This document shows, piece by piece, positions 16,724-25,257 of a stretch of 59,398 bases of DNA (positions within the stretch are counted from its first letter, which is position 1; the number at the start of each line of letters is the position of its first letter). The DNA lies in NCBI GenBank assembly GCA_005787685.1, contig SYAC01000011.1:1-59398 (forward strand), given 5' to 3'. The notes under the pieces are model-generated. The model was not told where the DNA came from. It worked only from the letters and a program-made list of their open reading frames with translations, and did no database searches. Source of the DNA: Planctomycetia bacterium. GTDB lineage: Bacteria; Planctomycetota; Phycisphaerae; Phycisphaerales; SM1A02. The position numbers and the translations under genes are program-made.

Positions 16724-19389
16724 GTTTGAAACCTGCAACCCAAGATCGCAGGCGTGTGCGCGCTATGGATTGGCTGTACGGCGCAATCGCGGCGCGGCCC
16801 AAGTGGATTATCGCCACGCTGGCGGCGGCGGCACTGGTGTGCTCTGGAATCACCTACAACTATTTGAAATTAGACGCGGACACCGATTCGCTGATCGGTG
16901 AGAACCAACCATTTTTGCAGGATTGGCGGCGCTTTATTCGTGATTTTGGCGACTTGGAATATGTGATCGCGGTGGTTGATCCGCGCGGCGATATTCCCGC
17001 CGCCGACCGCGCGGTGCGCGCCTTGTGCGAGCGCTTGGCCACGCTGAAAAGCGTCGCCAAGGTATGCGGCAGCATTGACGCGCAAGATCAATGGCGACTT
17101 GCGCCGCGCGCCATGAGCGACGATAAACTTGCGGGACTTGCCGACGCCGCGGACGCACTTTCTATTTTGGCGGCACGGCCCGCGCTTGCGCAACTATTGC
17201 AAGCCGGGGATGCGCGCGTAAAAATATTGTTGGATGAAGGCACGAAAATGAATGCGGCCACGCAACAATCAACCGCCGCAAGCGCTTTCATGTTGCTGGG
17301 CACGGCCGCAAGTGGTCAGCCCAACGCAGCGACATTGCCGCTGGCCACGGCCCTGCCAACGCGCTGGCTGAGCAACGAAGGAGGCGCGCTGCGGCTGGTG
17401 TTGGTCATGCCCAAGAAAAATTATCAATCGCTTGCGGTGGTGGATGAATCGTTGCTGCATATGCGCGCCGTGATAGGTGACATTCAAAAGCAAGAACCCA
17501 CCGTTGAGATTGGCTTGACCGGCAAACCTGTTTTGCAAGCCGACGAAATGGAAACCACCAGCTCGGACATGAATACGGCGTCCATTGTGGCGCTGTTGTT
17601 GTGCGCGATCTTGTTCATGTTTGTGTTTCGCGGAGTGAAGCGTCCACTGTTGGCCGTGGCGGCGTTCTTGGCGGGCGCGGCGCTGACCTACGCCGCGGCG
17701 ACTCTTTTGATTGGGAGCCTCAACCTACTCAGCGTGGTGTTTATGCTGGTGTTGGTGGGTGTGGGGTTGGACTACGGAATTCACATGATTGCCCGCTATA
17801 TAGAGGGGTTACGCCACATGGACACCGCGGCCAGCGTGCGCCACATGATGCGAACCGCAGCGCCCAGCATGTTGGCGGGCGCAGCCGTGAGCGCGGGAAC
17901 TTTTCTGATCGCCATTGTGGTGCCCATGCAAGGGCTGCGCGAGCTGGGAATGATTTCCGGGGTTGGCTTGCTGCTGTGCGCGGCCACCATGGCGATTGGA
18001 TTGCCGGCATTGCTGTTGTGCTTTGATCGCCGCAGCGCAAATGATTCAAAGCAACTTTCATTTTTTGCAAGTGGAAATGTGATCGCGCAAACTCGTTCAA
18101 GCGCACCACGGAATCGACTGCGTATTGGCGTGGTCATTTCCCTGCTGGCCATGGTGGCTGGCGTGTTGATCGCGTGGAGGCAGGTTGGCTTTGAAAGCAA
18201 CCTGCTCAAATTACAAGCCGCGGATTTATCCAGCGTGTCTTGGCAGCGACGCCTGCAAACCGAGGGCGGTAATTCCACATGGTTTGGCGCGGTCATTACG
18301 GATTCATTCGAGGCCATCGCGCCGTTGGTGGAAAAGGCCAAGCTGCAACCATTGATCCGCAACGCACGCAGCGTTCTTGATTTTGTGCAATCTGATTCAC
18401 CGCAACGGGCGCGCTGGCGCGCCGAGATTGCGGGAGCGAACCAGAGTGCGGCCATGCGCGACGCGGCATCAGGCGAAGTCAATACATCCACACTCGTTGA
18501 ACTTGCCCAGCGCGCCAGCGAGCGCGTTGAATCATTGGCCAACGGCGCCAACACCGCCAACGCCCCCGCCCAGGACATTGCCGTGATTCGCAACCTGGCA
18601 TTGTCGCTGCGCGCCCTGACAAGCGCGCTGGAAACCGATGAAAAAACTGCCCATCTGCGGGCGAATCAATCCATTGAGCTGGCTGGATTCGCGGCACAAC
18701 AATTACAAATTGGCGCCGGACTTTCATTGCGCGATTCGCTGCCCCCCGCGGTGCGTGACTCCTTCATGAGTGCCGACAATCAATTCGCTATTTTGCTGCA
18801 CCCGCAAGAAGATATCTGGGAGCCTGGAGCCATGGCCCCCTTTGTTGCCGCCATGCGGACGGTTGATCCAACCGTCACTGGCGCACCCATCACCGTGTTT
18901 GAAAGCATGCGAATTATGAAGGACAGCTTTCTGTGGCAAGGCATTATGGCAAGCATGTTTGTGTTGACACTGCTGTATGTGGATTTTCGAAGCGTGAAAC
19001 TAACGCTCATCGCATTTTTAAGCTTGCTGGCAGGACTGGGCTGGACTGTTGGCATGATGGGCGTACTGCATATTCCATTCACGCTGGCAAATTTTTTCGC
19101 CATTCCAATCATGATTGGCCTTGGCATTGACAGCGCCATTCACATTACGCACCGCGTGCTGGAAGGTGGCTTAACGCATGGCTTTGGCAGCACGCGGCGG
19201 GCGGTGATTGTGACGGCCATCACCACCACGATTGGATTTGGAACGCTTTTGTTCGCGCAGCACACTGGCCTACGCGGACTTGGCGAGGTCATGACCATAG
19301 CAAGCGTGTGCTGTTTAATTTCATCGGTGTGGCTGCTGCCTTCGCTGCTTCGATTGGCGGGGTGCGATACGATGGCTTGGCAACACTAG
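16720..19389 (+). CDS. RND/MMPL-family exporter, HpnN-like
   Basis: An inner-membrane exporter of the RND superfamily, 889 aa. An N-terminal span (about 30-50) is followed by a large periplasmic loop, then a block of membrane helices starting near residue 285 (NTASIVALLLCAILFMFVF, LVGVGLDYGIHMIARYIEG). A second loop and a second helix block near residue 740 follow (VLTLLYVDFRSVKLTLIAF, MIGLGIDSAIHITHRVLEGG). The GLDYGIH and GIDSAIH motifs are typical of MMPL/SSD proteins. Size and layout match HpnN, which moves hopanoids to the outer membrane, and the squalene genes hpnCDE lie in this window. Specific assignment is inference. The start is TTG 16720, or more conservatively ATG 16765 at MDWLYGAIAARPKW. 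Confidence 0.8.
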   Translation: MSLKPATQDRRRVRAMDWLYGAIAARPKWIIATLAAAALVCSGITYNYLKLDADTDSLIGENQPFLQDWRRFIRDFGDLEYVIAVVDPRGDIPAADRAVRALCERLATLKSVAKVCGSIDAQDQWRLAPRAMSDDKLAGLADAADALSILAARPALAQLLQAGDARVKILLDEGTKMNAATQQSTAASAFMLLGTAASGQPNAATLPLATALPTRWLSNEGGALRLVLVMPKKNYQSLAVVDESLLHMRAVIGDIQKQEPTVEIGLTGKPVLQADEMETTSSDMNTASIVALLLCAILFMFVFRGVKRPLLAVAAFLAGAALTYAAATLLIGSLNLLSVVFMLVLVGVGLDYGIHMIARYIEGLRHMDTAASVRHMMRTAAPSMLAGAAVSAGTFLIAIVVPMQGLRELGMISGVGLLLCAATMAIGLPALLLCFDRRSANDSKQLSFFASGNVIAQTRSSAPRNRLRIGVVISLLAMVAGVLIAWRQVGFESNLLKLQAADLSSVSWQRRLQTEGGNSTWFGAVITDSFEAIAPLVEKAKLQPLIRNARSVLDFVQSDSPQRARWRAEIAGANQSAAMRDAASGEVNTSTLVELAQRASERVESLANGANTANAPAQDIAVIRNLALSLRALTSALETDEKTAHLRANQSIELAGFAAQQLQIGAGLSLRDSLPPAVRDSFMSADNQFAILLHPQEDIWEPGAMAPFVAAMRTVDPTVTGAPITVFESMRIMKDSFLWQGIMASMFVLTLLYVDFRSVKLTLIAFLSLLAGLGWTVGMMGVLHIPFTLANFFAIPIMIGLGIDSAIHITHRVLEGGLTHGFGSTRRAVIVTAITTTIGFGTLLFAQHTGLRGLGEVMTIASVCCLISSVWLLPSLLRLAGCDTMAWQH

Positions 19390-19398
19390 AATAAAACT

Positions 19399-19776
19399 AT
19401 GCAACATCAAATGATCCAAGCATTCTGTGCCAGCACAATCATGCTCATTCTCGCGCTTTGTGGCTGCGGACCAGAGGCCGACCCGCGCGTGAGCGCCAGC
19501 GCGCCAGTTGTGTATCAATACGCTATCAAAGGCATGAACTGCCAAGGTTGTGCGGATGCAATCACTGACAAGACCATGCACATAAACGGCGTGGTGGATT
19601 GCAAGGTGAATCTAAAGGAAAATTCCGCCATGATTGCCATGCGCGACAGCACGGTGGAGCCGCAAGTTCAAAGTGGCATTAAAAAATTGGGATATACCGT
19701 CACCCTAGTTCCCAACACGGGAACAAGCGCGGCGCTTTCAAGCCCCACCACAAGCTCCCCCGCTGTACCAAAGTAA
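19399..19776 (+). CDS. lipoprotein with a heavy-metal-associated (HMA) domain
   Basis: A 125-aa protein with a signal peptide ending in LCGC (lipidated Cys probably C23), followed by an HMA fold of about 70 residues. The metal site is GMNCQGC (C48 and C51), followed by the typical GVVDCKVNLKENSAMI and VQSGIKKLGYTVTLV strands. A Thr/Ser/Pro-rich tail ends the protein. HMA domains bind Cu(I) or Hg(II), usually in the cytosol or as part of P-type ATPases; a lipid-anchored version would act outside the cytoplasmic membrane. It lies 9 bp after the RND exporter and may be co-transcribed with it. No copper ATPase is nearby. Confidence 0.85.
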   Translation: MQHQMIQAFCASTIMLILALCGCGPEADPRVSASAPVVYQYAIKGMNCQGCADAITDKTMHINGVVDCKVNLKENSAMIAMRDSTVEPQVQSGIKKLGYTVTLVPNTGTSAALSSPTTSSPAVPK

Positions 19777-19857
19777 TTCAGAACGCGGCAGTCTGCGCGG
19801 CAATCTGTTCACGCATGACAAATATAAATTGTGTTGGCTGCAAGCTGAATTGCCAAT

Positions 19858-20910
19858 TCAATCAAGTTCCGTAATGGCGCGCTCAATCACTTTGGCCACC
19901 TGCTGTGCAACTGATGTCATGTCGCCATTCACGCGCGCTCCCGCGGCGTGCACATGTCCGCCGCCGCCAAACTCGCCAGCCATGCGATTGACATCCACAA
20001 ACTTTCCACCCGCAAAGAGAGCGGGCTTGCTGCGGAAACTTAACTTCACAATTCCCGCTTCGGTCTGTGCAAGCAATACACTGCATTCGGTACTACCCAC
20101 TTGCATAGGCGCATTCACCACGCCGGCCAAATCTTCCGGGCTACCCGAAGCCGTGGCAAAATCGTCCGGCATCAGCTGCATTATGGCGGCGCGATTGTTG
20201 GCAAGCCACCGAATGTGGCTCAGCGCGCGGCCCAGCAATCCAAGCCTTTGCGGGCGCGAATTCTCCTCTAATTGCCTGTATAAACGATCTTTTTCAACAC
20301 CCGCGCCCAACAAACGCGACGCCAATGTGAACACCGCGGCGTCGGCGCTTGAGAAGCGGAACCAACCCGTGTCGGTGGCAAGGCCGGCGAAGAGCGCCTC
20401 GGCGATTGATCCAAATCCACCAGTTCCTGGCATGTCAAACTTCACGCCAAGCGCTTCAATGATTGGCACCAACGCCTGCGTGCAACTGGCGCAACGCGTG
20501 TCCACAATGCGGTCGGCAAAATCAGTGTCGCCACTTCGATGATGATCAACTCCAATCAGCTTCTCACGACGCTCGCGAAGCCACGGACCCATGTGCTCGA
20601 GTTGTCCCCATGAACCCGTGTCAAGCACGGCCACCGCGTCATACTCCGCTGTGGGCAACTTCTCTGGCGCGCGGCCTGGTTGCTCATGTGCCATCAAGTA
20701 TTGCAGGACTGGATCAAACGCACCTGAAAGCCAGACATCAACAAGACGGCCGCGTTGACGAAGCGCGCGCGCTAGAGCCAACACCGAGCCAATCGCATCG
20801 CCGTCTGGCTTGTCATGGGATGTAATCAAGACGCGCTTGGCGTTGACCAATCGATCCGCGATATGCCGTGGCGTTGATGTTGTGGAATAGGTCGCGGTCA
20901 CTTGTGTCAT
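19858..20910 (-). CDS. nrnA: DHH-family oligoribonuclease / pAp phosphatase (NrnA-like)
   Basis: A DHH/DHHA1 phosphoesterase that degrades nanoRNAs and dephosphorylates 3'-phosphoadenosine 5'-phosphate. The 350-aa protein has the metal-binding motifs HDKPDGDAIGS (about 34-44), VLDTGSWGQL, VDHHRSGD (the DHH motif) and, in the C-terminal DHHA1 domain, GGGGHVHAAGARV. Size and motif order match NrnA. The start ATG 20910 overlaps the ribF stop as ATGA, so the two genes are coupled. It faces the HMA lipoprotein gene. Confidence 0.93.
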   Translation of the reverse strand: MTQVTATYSTTSTPRHIADRLVNAKRVLITSHDKPDGDAIGSVLALARALRQRGRLVDVWLSGAFDPVLQYLMAHEQPGRAPEKLPTAEYDAVAVLDTGSWGQLEHMGPWLRERREKLIGVDHHRSGDTDFADRIVDTRCASCTQALVPIIEALGVKFDMPGTGGFGSIAEALFAGLATDTGWFRFSSADAAVFTLASRLLGAGVEKDRLYRQLEENSRPQRLGLLGRALSHIRWLANNRAAIMQLMPDDFATASGSPEDLAGVVNAPMQVGSTECSVLLAQTEAGIVKLSFRSKPALFAGGKFVDVNRMAGEFGGGGHVHAAGARVNGDMTSVAQQVAKVIERAITELD

Positions 20911-21854
20911 GTCAAAACTACCTCGTGGGCAATTTCCTGGCGAGTTCGTTGCGTGTCCATGTTCATTTGTTCCTGCAACGCTTGCACGCCGTCAAAGCGC
21001 GTTTGTCCGCGCAACCAGCGCGAAAATTCAAGCGTGAGCGTCCAACCGTAGTCATCCAAGGGCGCCTTGTGATCAAGCAAAAAAGCTTCAACTGTGCGGG
21101 TATGCGCGCCAAATGTTGGCTTGGTGCCAACGCTGATTGCCGCAGGCTTACGCGCGCCGGTTGGCAGAGTGGCCACGCCGGCGTATACGCCGTCGCTTGG
21201 AAGCAAGCGCGCGCCCGTTTCAATATTCGCAGTGGGCCAACCCAAGGTGCGTCCACGTTGATCGCCCTTGTGCACAACGCCCGACAACTGATAGGCGCGA
21301 CCAAGCACTGTGGCGACATCTTGCACGCGGCCATGTTGCAATAACCAGCGCAACAGTGAACTGCTAGCCACCGCGCGCGAGGCGTCGCCAAGAGCAACCT
21401 CAATCGGCGCAACTTGATCCACCTTGAAATTATTTTCCAAACCAATCACGCGTAGCGAATCCATATCGCCCTCACGATCTTTGCCAAAATGAAAATCAGG
21501 TCCTTCAACAATGCAATCAAATGCAATCTGCGCGCGCAGCCACGACATGAATTGCCGCGCGCTCATGGCCAATAATTCCTTGGTGGTATTGATCACATGC
21601 ACATCATCCGCGCCGTATTTCAACAAGCACTCGCGCCTCTCCAGAAGCGTTTGTACGGCTGGCGGCGCCAATTCTGGCTTCAGCAACATGACAGGATGCG
21701 GATCAAATGTCACGGCTACAACTTGTCCGCCATTGCCCGCAAGAACACCAGCACGCGCAAGCAAGGCTTGGTGACCCACATGAACGCCATCAAAATTACC
21801 AATGGTGATGCAACGCAAGCGCAAGAGAGTAACCAACTTTGCGCCCGCATCCAA
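20907..21854 (-). CDS. ribF: bifunctional riboflavin kinase / FAD synthetase
   Basis: Makes FMN from riboflavin and FAD from FMN. The N-terminal nucleotidyltransferase domain carries TIGNFDGVHVGHQ and VTFDPHP; the C-terminal flavokinase domain carries GRTLGWPTANIE. The start is uncertain. The frame is open to 22007, but that would run deep into the divergent dehydrogenase gene. I use TTG 21854 (315 aa), which places the family motif near residue 15-20 as usual; GTG 21875 is an alternative. Coupled to nrnA by an ATGA overlap. Its 5' end and the glutamate dehydrogenase start are only about 70 bp apart, so the promoters share one short region. Confidence 0.92.
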   Translation of the reverse strand: MDAGAKLVTLLRLRCITIGNFDGVHVGHQALLARAGVLAGNGGQVVAVTFDPHPVMLLKPELAPPAVQTLLERRECLLKYGADDVHVINTTKELLAMSARQFMSWLRAQIAFDCIVEGPDFHFGKDREGDMDSLRVIGLENNFKVDQVAPIEVALGDASRAVASSSLLRWLLQHGRVQDVATVLGRAYQLSGVVHKGDQRGRTLGWPTANIETGARLLPSDGVYAGVATLPTGARKPAAISVGTKPTFGAHTRTVEAFLLDHKAPLDDYGWTLTLEFSRWLRGQTRFDGVQALQEQMNMDTQRTRQEIAHEVVLT

Positions 21855-21927
21855 TAGATAATAAAAAATAGGCACATTGTGGGCAAAAACCCTTGAGCCA
21901 CAGCCCCAAAACGGGGATAGTGTCCCA

Positions 21928-24801
21928 ATGCGTTCTTCCGAAACACCCGCCGCCACAAACGCCCTGCCCACACACGCGCTCATCACTGAGTTGTCGCAAC
22001 AATTCAAGGCGACCGCTGAAAGCGTGGTGCCGTGGTTCGTGGCGCAAATGCCGCCGATGTATTTTCAAGACACCTCAACGGCGCGCGTGCAAAATCATTT
22101 ACGCGCGATCATTGCCGCCAAGGCCAGCGGCACACCACTTGACTTGACCATTCGTAGCGACGACGGCAAGGAGTGGACCATGATCCGCCCTGGCAACCGC
22201 GTGGGCTTACTCTCGCAAATTGTTGCGCAGTTGCCAATGAACGAACCACTGCGCGCCGCCACCATGCATGCGTCGATTGATGGCTCATTGGTTGTGGACA
22301 CATTTGAGCTGGGCGAGCGTGTGGCCTTTGACCCCAAGGACCCAGTGCAAGCGGCGAAGGTTGACTCCGTAGTGCAGTGGGCTTCAGAGCACGGACTTGA
22401 TTGGAGCGAAAAGGAAATTCGCGGATTTGTGGCGGGTGCCAGCGCCGACTATGTGCTTACGCTCACGCCACTGCGACTGAGTCGCCACGCCGCCCTGTTC
22501 AAGGAAGTCAGCGGCAGTGACGGCGCGCGCACCGAGCTTGAGCAGGAATCAGATCCAACACAAAGCAGAATCTCCATCGCGTTCTCAAACGCGCGCACGC
22601 GCACCATGTTGGAGCGCGCGGCCATGGTGTTGGCGCGCGCAAAAATCTCTATTTTGCGCGCATATTTGGATCAAGTGAAGGATCCGCCGAATGGGCAAGT
22701 CACCTTCCTTGCCTTTGTTGTGCAAACCGTCGACGGCAAACAACTTGATCCCAAAAGTGCGATCTGGAAACAAATCTCACACGATATTGCGCGCGCCAAG
22801 TGGATCAACTACGACATTTTGGAATTGGCCAACAGACATCCTGGCCTTGACCTCAACCGCGCCGAGGCCGTGATGGGCTTGTGCCACTTGGTACACCAAA
22901 TGTTGGTGCATCAAGATCGTCTGGCGTTTCAAAGCCAAGTCATTCTTGAAGCCGCCGAGGAGTCCATGGAACTTTCTTTGCGGATTGTTGATTTGCTTGT
23001 GGCACGATTTGATCCAAAGAAACCAATGAGCGACGCGGACTTTGAGTCCGGCGTGAAAGTGTTGCAGACATCGCTTGAGTTTGTTCGCCCGCCTGGTTGG
23101 AACACGGTGCTCATGGGAATGTTGCACGCCGTGCAAGCCACGTTGCGCACCAATTACCACCTGCAGAATAGATTTGGTTTTGCGTTGCGCCTTAAACCAG
23201 AATTGTTGCAGGACGATTTGCGCCCCAACCTTCCATTCGGCGTGTTCTTTGTTAGCGGCCGCGGCTTCAACGGCTTCCATGTTCGCTTTAAGGAAATCGC
23301 ACGCGGCGGTTTGCGTCTGGTGCGTCCGCGCGACGCCGCGCAACACGCGCGTGAGAACGATCGTTTGTACGACGAGGTCTACGCATTGGCCAACGCGCAA
23401 CAGCAAAAAAACAAGGATATTCCAGAGGGCGGCGCCAAATGCGCCCTGCTGCTGGAGCCGCCTTCGGACCCCACTCGTTGCGTGAAAAGTTTTGTGGATT
23501 GCATTCTTGATCTCATCACGCCGGAGCCCGGCACCAAAAGTCAAGTGATCGACAAGCTTGGCATTGAGGAATTTATTTATCTTGGGCCAGACGAAAATAT
23601 TACGCCTGACCACATTGAGTGGATTGTGGAGCGCGCCAAGCGACGAAAGTATTCTCTGCCAACCGCGTTCATGAGCAGTAAGCCAAACGCCGGAATTAAT
23701 CACAAGGTGTACGGCGTGACCAGCGAAGGCGTGAATGTGTTCCTAGAAGTCGCCCTGCGCGCGCGTGGCATTGATCCGGCCAAGCAAAAGTTCACGGTAA
23801 AAATTACCGGAGGCCCTGACGGCGATGTCGCGGGCAACATGATCAGCATTCTCAAGCGCGACTACGGAACCAACGCGCTTATCACTGGCATTGCCGACGG
23901 CAGTGGTTGCGGCGAGGACCCCGAAGGCTTGAACATGGATGAGTTGCTTCGCTTGTTCCATGAAGCGAAACCGATTGCGTCATTCAACAAGAAAAAATTA
24001 GGCGCGCATGGACGCATTGTTTCAGTGGATGAGCTAGATGGAACTCGTCTGCGCAACACTCTGCACAATCGCCTTGTCACCGACGCGTTTGTTCCCAGCG
24101 GTGGTCGTCCCAGCACCATTGATGATCGCAATTGGAAGGAGTATCTTCAACCAAATGGCAAACCTTCCAGCCCGCTGATTGTGGAGGGCGCCAATTTGTT
24201 CCTGACCGCCGAGGCGCGCAAGCACCTCAGCGCGGCGGGCACCACCATTATCAAGGACAGTTCCGCCAATAAGTGCGGCGTGATTTGCTCCAGTTACGAA
24301 ATCATTGCGTGCATGTTGTTAAGCGAGGCGGAGTTCGTTCGCATCAAGGCACCGTTTATTGAAGGCGTGCTGGGCAAGTTGCGAGAAATGGCGCGCACCG
24401 AGGCGGAACTTTTGCTGCGCGAAGGCAAGTTGCATCCAGAGACATCGCTTCCAGAGATCAGCGTTCAAATTTCCAAGTGCATGAACGACGCCGCCGATGT
24501 GATCCACAACTCCATGGCAACATGGAGCGCGGCGGACCACGCGCTTTCACGCGGACTGGTCCTTGAACATTTGCCGCAGACTTTGCTTGACACAGTTGGC
24601 GCGCGCGTCTTCAAAGATTTGCCGGCGCCGTACCTGAAGTGGATGATCGCCAAGAAATTGGCAAGCACCATGATTTATTCCGGCGGCATTCAATTCTTGC
24701 ATGGCATGAGCCAGGAGCAAGCGGCCGCGAAGGCGCTTGAGTTCATGCGCAACAGCAAGAACATGAACGCGCAAGCGGAGCGGGCGAGATTACTCAAGTA
24801 A
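21928..24801 (+). CDS. large NAD-dependent glutamate dehydrogenase (about 115 kDa class)
   Basis: Oxidises glutamate to 2-oxoglutarate and ammonia. At 957 aa from ATG 21928 it is about twice the size of the common hexameric enzyme and matches the 115-kDa class of fungi and some bacteria. A long N-terminal regulatory half precedes the catalytic core, with the substrate-Lys segment IPEGGAKCALLL, the dinucleotide turn GGPDGDVAGNM and the later VEGANLFLTAEAR. The catalytic part spans roughly residues 430-900. The frame stays open to 21877, but that region lies in the shared promoter of ribF. It stands alone, with a 456-bp region of remnants after it. Confidence 0.9.
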   Translation: MRSSETPAATNALPTHALITELSQQFKATAESVVPWFVAQMPPMYFQDTSTARVQNHLRAIIAAKASGTPLDLTIRSDDGKEWTMIRPGNRVGLLSQIVAQLPMNEPLRAATMHASIDGSLVVDTFELGERVAFDPKDPVQAAKVDSVVQWASEHGLDWSEKEIRGFVAGASADYVLTLTPLRLSRHAALFKEVSGSDGARTELEQESDPTQSRISIAFSNARTRTMLERAAMVLARAKISILRAYLDQVKDPPNGQVTFLAFVVQTVDGKQLDPKSAIWKQISHDIARAKWINYDILELANRHPGLDLNRAEAVMGLCHLVHQMLVHQDRLAFQSQVILEAAEESMELSLRIVDLLVARFDPKKPMSDADFESGVKVLQTSLEFVRPPGWNTVLMGMLHAVQATLRTNYHLQNRFGFALRLKPELLQDDLRPNLPFGVFFVSGRGFNGFHVRFKEIARGGLRLVRPRDAAQHARENDRLYDEVYALANAQQQKNKDIPEGGAKCALLLEPPSDPTRCVKSFVDCILDLITPEPGTKSQVIDKLGIEEFIYLGPDENITPDHIEWIVERAKRRKYSLPTAFMSSKPNAGINHKVYGVTSEGVNVFLEVALRARGIDPAKQKFTVKITGGPDGDVAGNMISILKRDYGTNALITGIADGSGCGEDPEGLNMDELLRLFHEAKPIASFNKKKLGAHGRIVSVDELDGTRLRNTLHNRLVTDAFVPSGGRPSTIDDRNWKEYLQPNGKPSSPLIVEGANLFLTAEARKHLSAAGTTIIKDSSANKCGVICSSYEIIACMLLSEAEFVRIKAPFIEGVLGKLREMARTEAELLLREGKLHPETSLPEISVQISKCMNDAADVIHNSMATWSAADHALSRGLVLEHLPQTLLDTVGARVFKDLPAPYLKWMIAKKLASTMIYSGGIQFLHGMSQEQAAAKALEFMRNSKNMNAQAERARLLK

Positions 24802-24871
24802 GAACCCGGCAGAACTCTCAACTCGCGCTCAGGAAATGCAAAGCTCCTAGCGCTTGGTCAACTCGCGTTGA

Positions 24872-25045
24872 GCAAATAACGCTTCTCCAAGCGATCATTC
24901 GCTGAATGAGATTGGCACTGGAGATGTGGCCTATCTGCTGCTGAACTTTGGCGAAACTGCTCCATCTATTGACCTCAACGGAGATGGAGTTTACGACTTT
25001 GCGGATCTTGGAATCTTGCCACTAAAATTTGGCCCACTCGAATAA
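24872..25045 (+). pseudogene. remnant of a secreted protein: dockerin-like tail
   Basis: Between the glutamate dehydrogenase and the subtilase, one frame without its own start reads ...EIGTGDVAYLLLNFGETA, then PSIDLNGDGVYDFADLGILPLKFG and a stop at 25043-25045. This is a two-half Asp-rich tail of the same kind that ends the subtilase at 26731-26886. It is preceded in frame by a stop (24869-24871), and no upstream ORF is joined to it. It ends just before a strong terminator. I read it as the leftover 3' end of a deleted gene for an exported protein. The intact subtilase downstream may be a relative, and recombination between two such genes is one way to leave this piece. Confidence 0.7.
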
Positions 25046-25095
25046 TCCCTCACAGAAACGGCGCAACCGCCCCGCTTCTTATTGCACGACACACA

Positions 25096-25124
25096 CCGCG
25101 CCACGCAAGTGGCGCGGTTTTTTT
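25096..25124 (+). terminator. strong intrinsic terminator
   Basis: A perfect 9-bp stem, CCGCGCCAC, loop GCAA and GTGGCGCGG, is followed by seven T residues. It lies 50 bp after the dockerin-tail remnant and probably was its terminator. It now insulates the subtilase from upstream transcription. Confidence 0.93.
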
Positions 25125-25211
25125 GCACCACATGACTACTTTTGGCATATTGAATTGGCCCAGCGTGATTGCTGCAAACCCCGACACTTGCAACAACTAT
25201 TTGCAGAAATT

Positions 25212-25239
25212 TTAACTTTCATAATCAAAATGGCATAAT
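25212..25239 (+). promoter_or_regulatory. possible promoter of the subtilase gene
   Basis: TTAACT at 25212-25217 and CATAAT at 25234-25239, 16 bp apart, in an A+T-rich stretch ahead of ATG 25258. The -35 element is weak. The leader would be only about a dozen bases. Confidence 0.35.
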
Positions 25240-25257
25240 GATCTACAATCAACATAG

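Noticed and set aside
21854-22007. 50-residue N-terminal extension of RibF
   Set aside because: Would overlap the divergent glutamate dehydrogenase start; the family motif TIGNFDGVHVGH should lie close to the N-terminus.
22777-23703. 308-aa ORF antisense to the glutamate dehydrogenase
   Set aside because: Contained inside a clearly coding gene and shows no domain or plausible start context.
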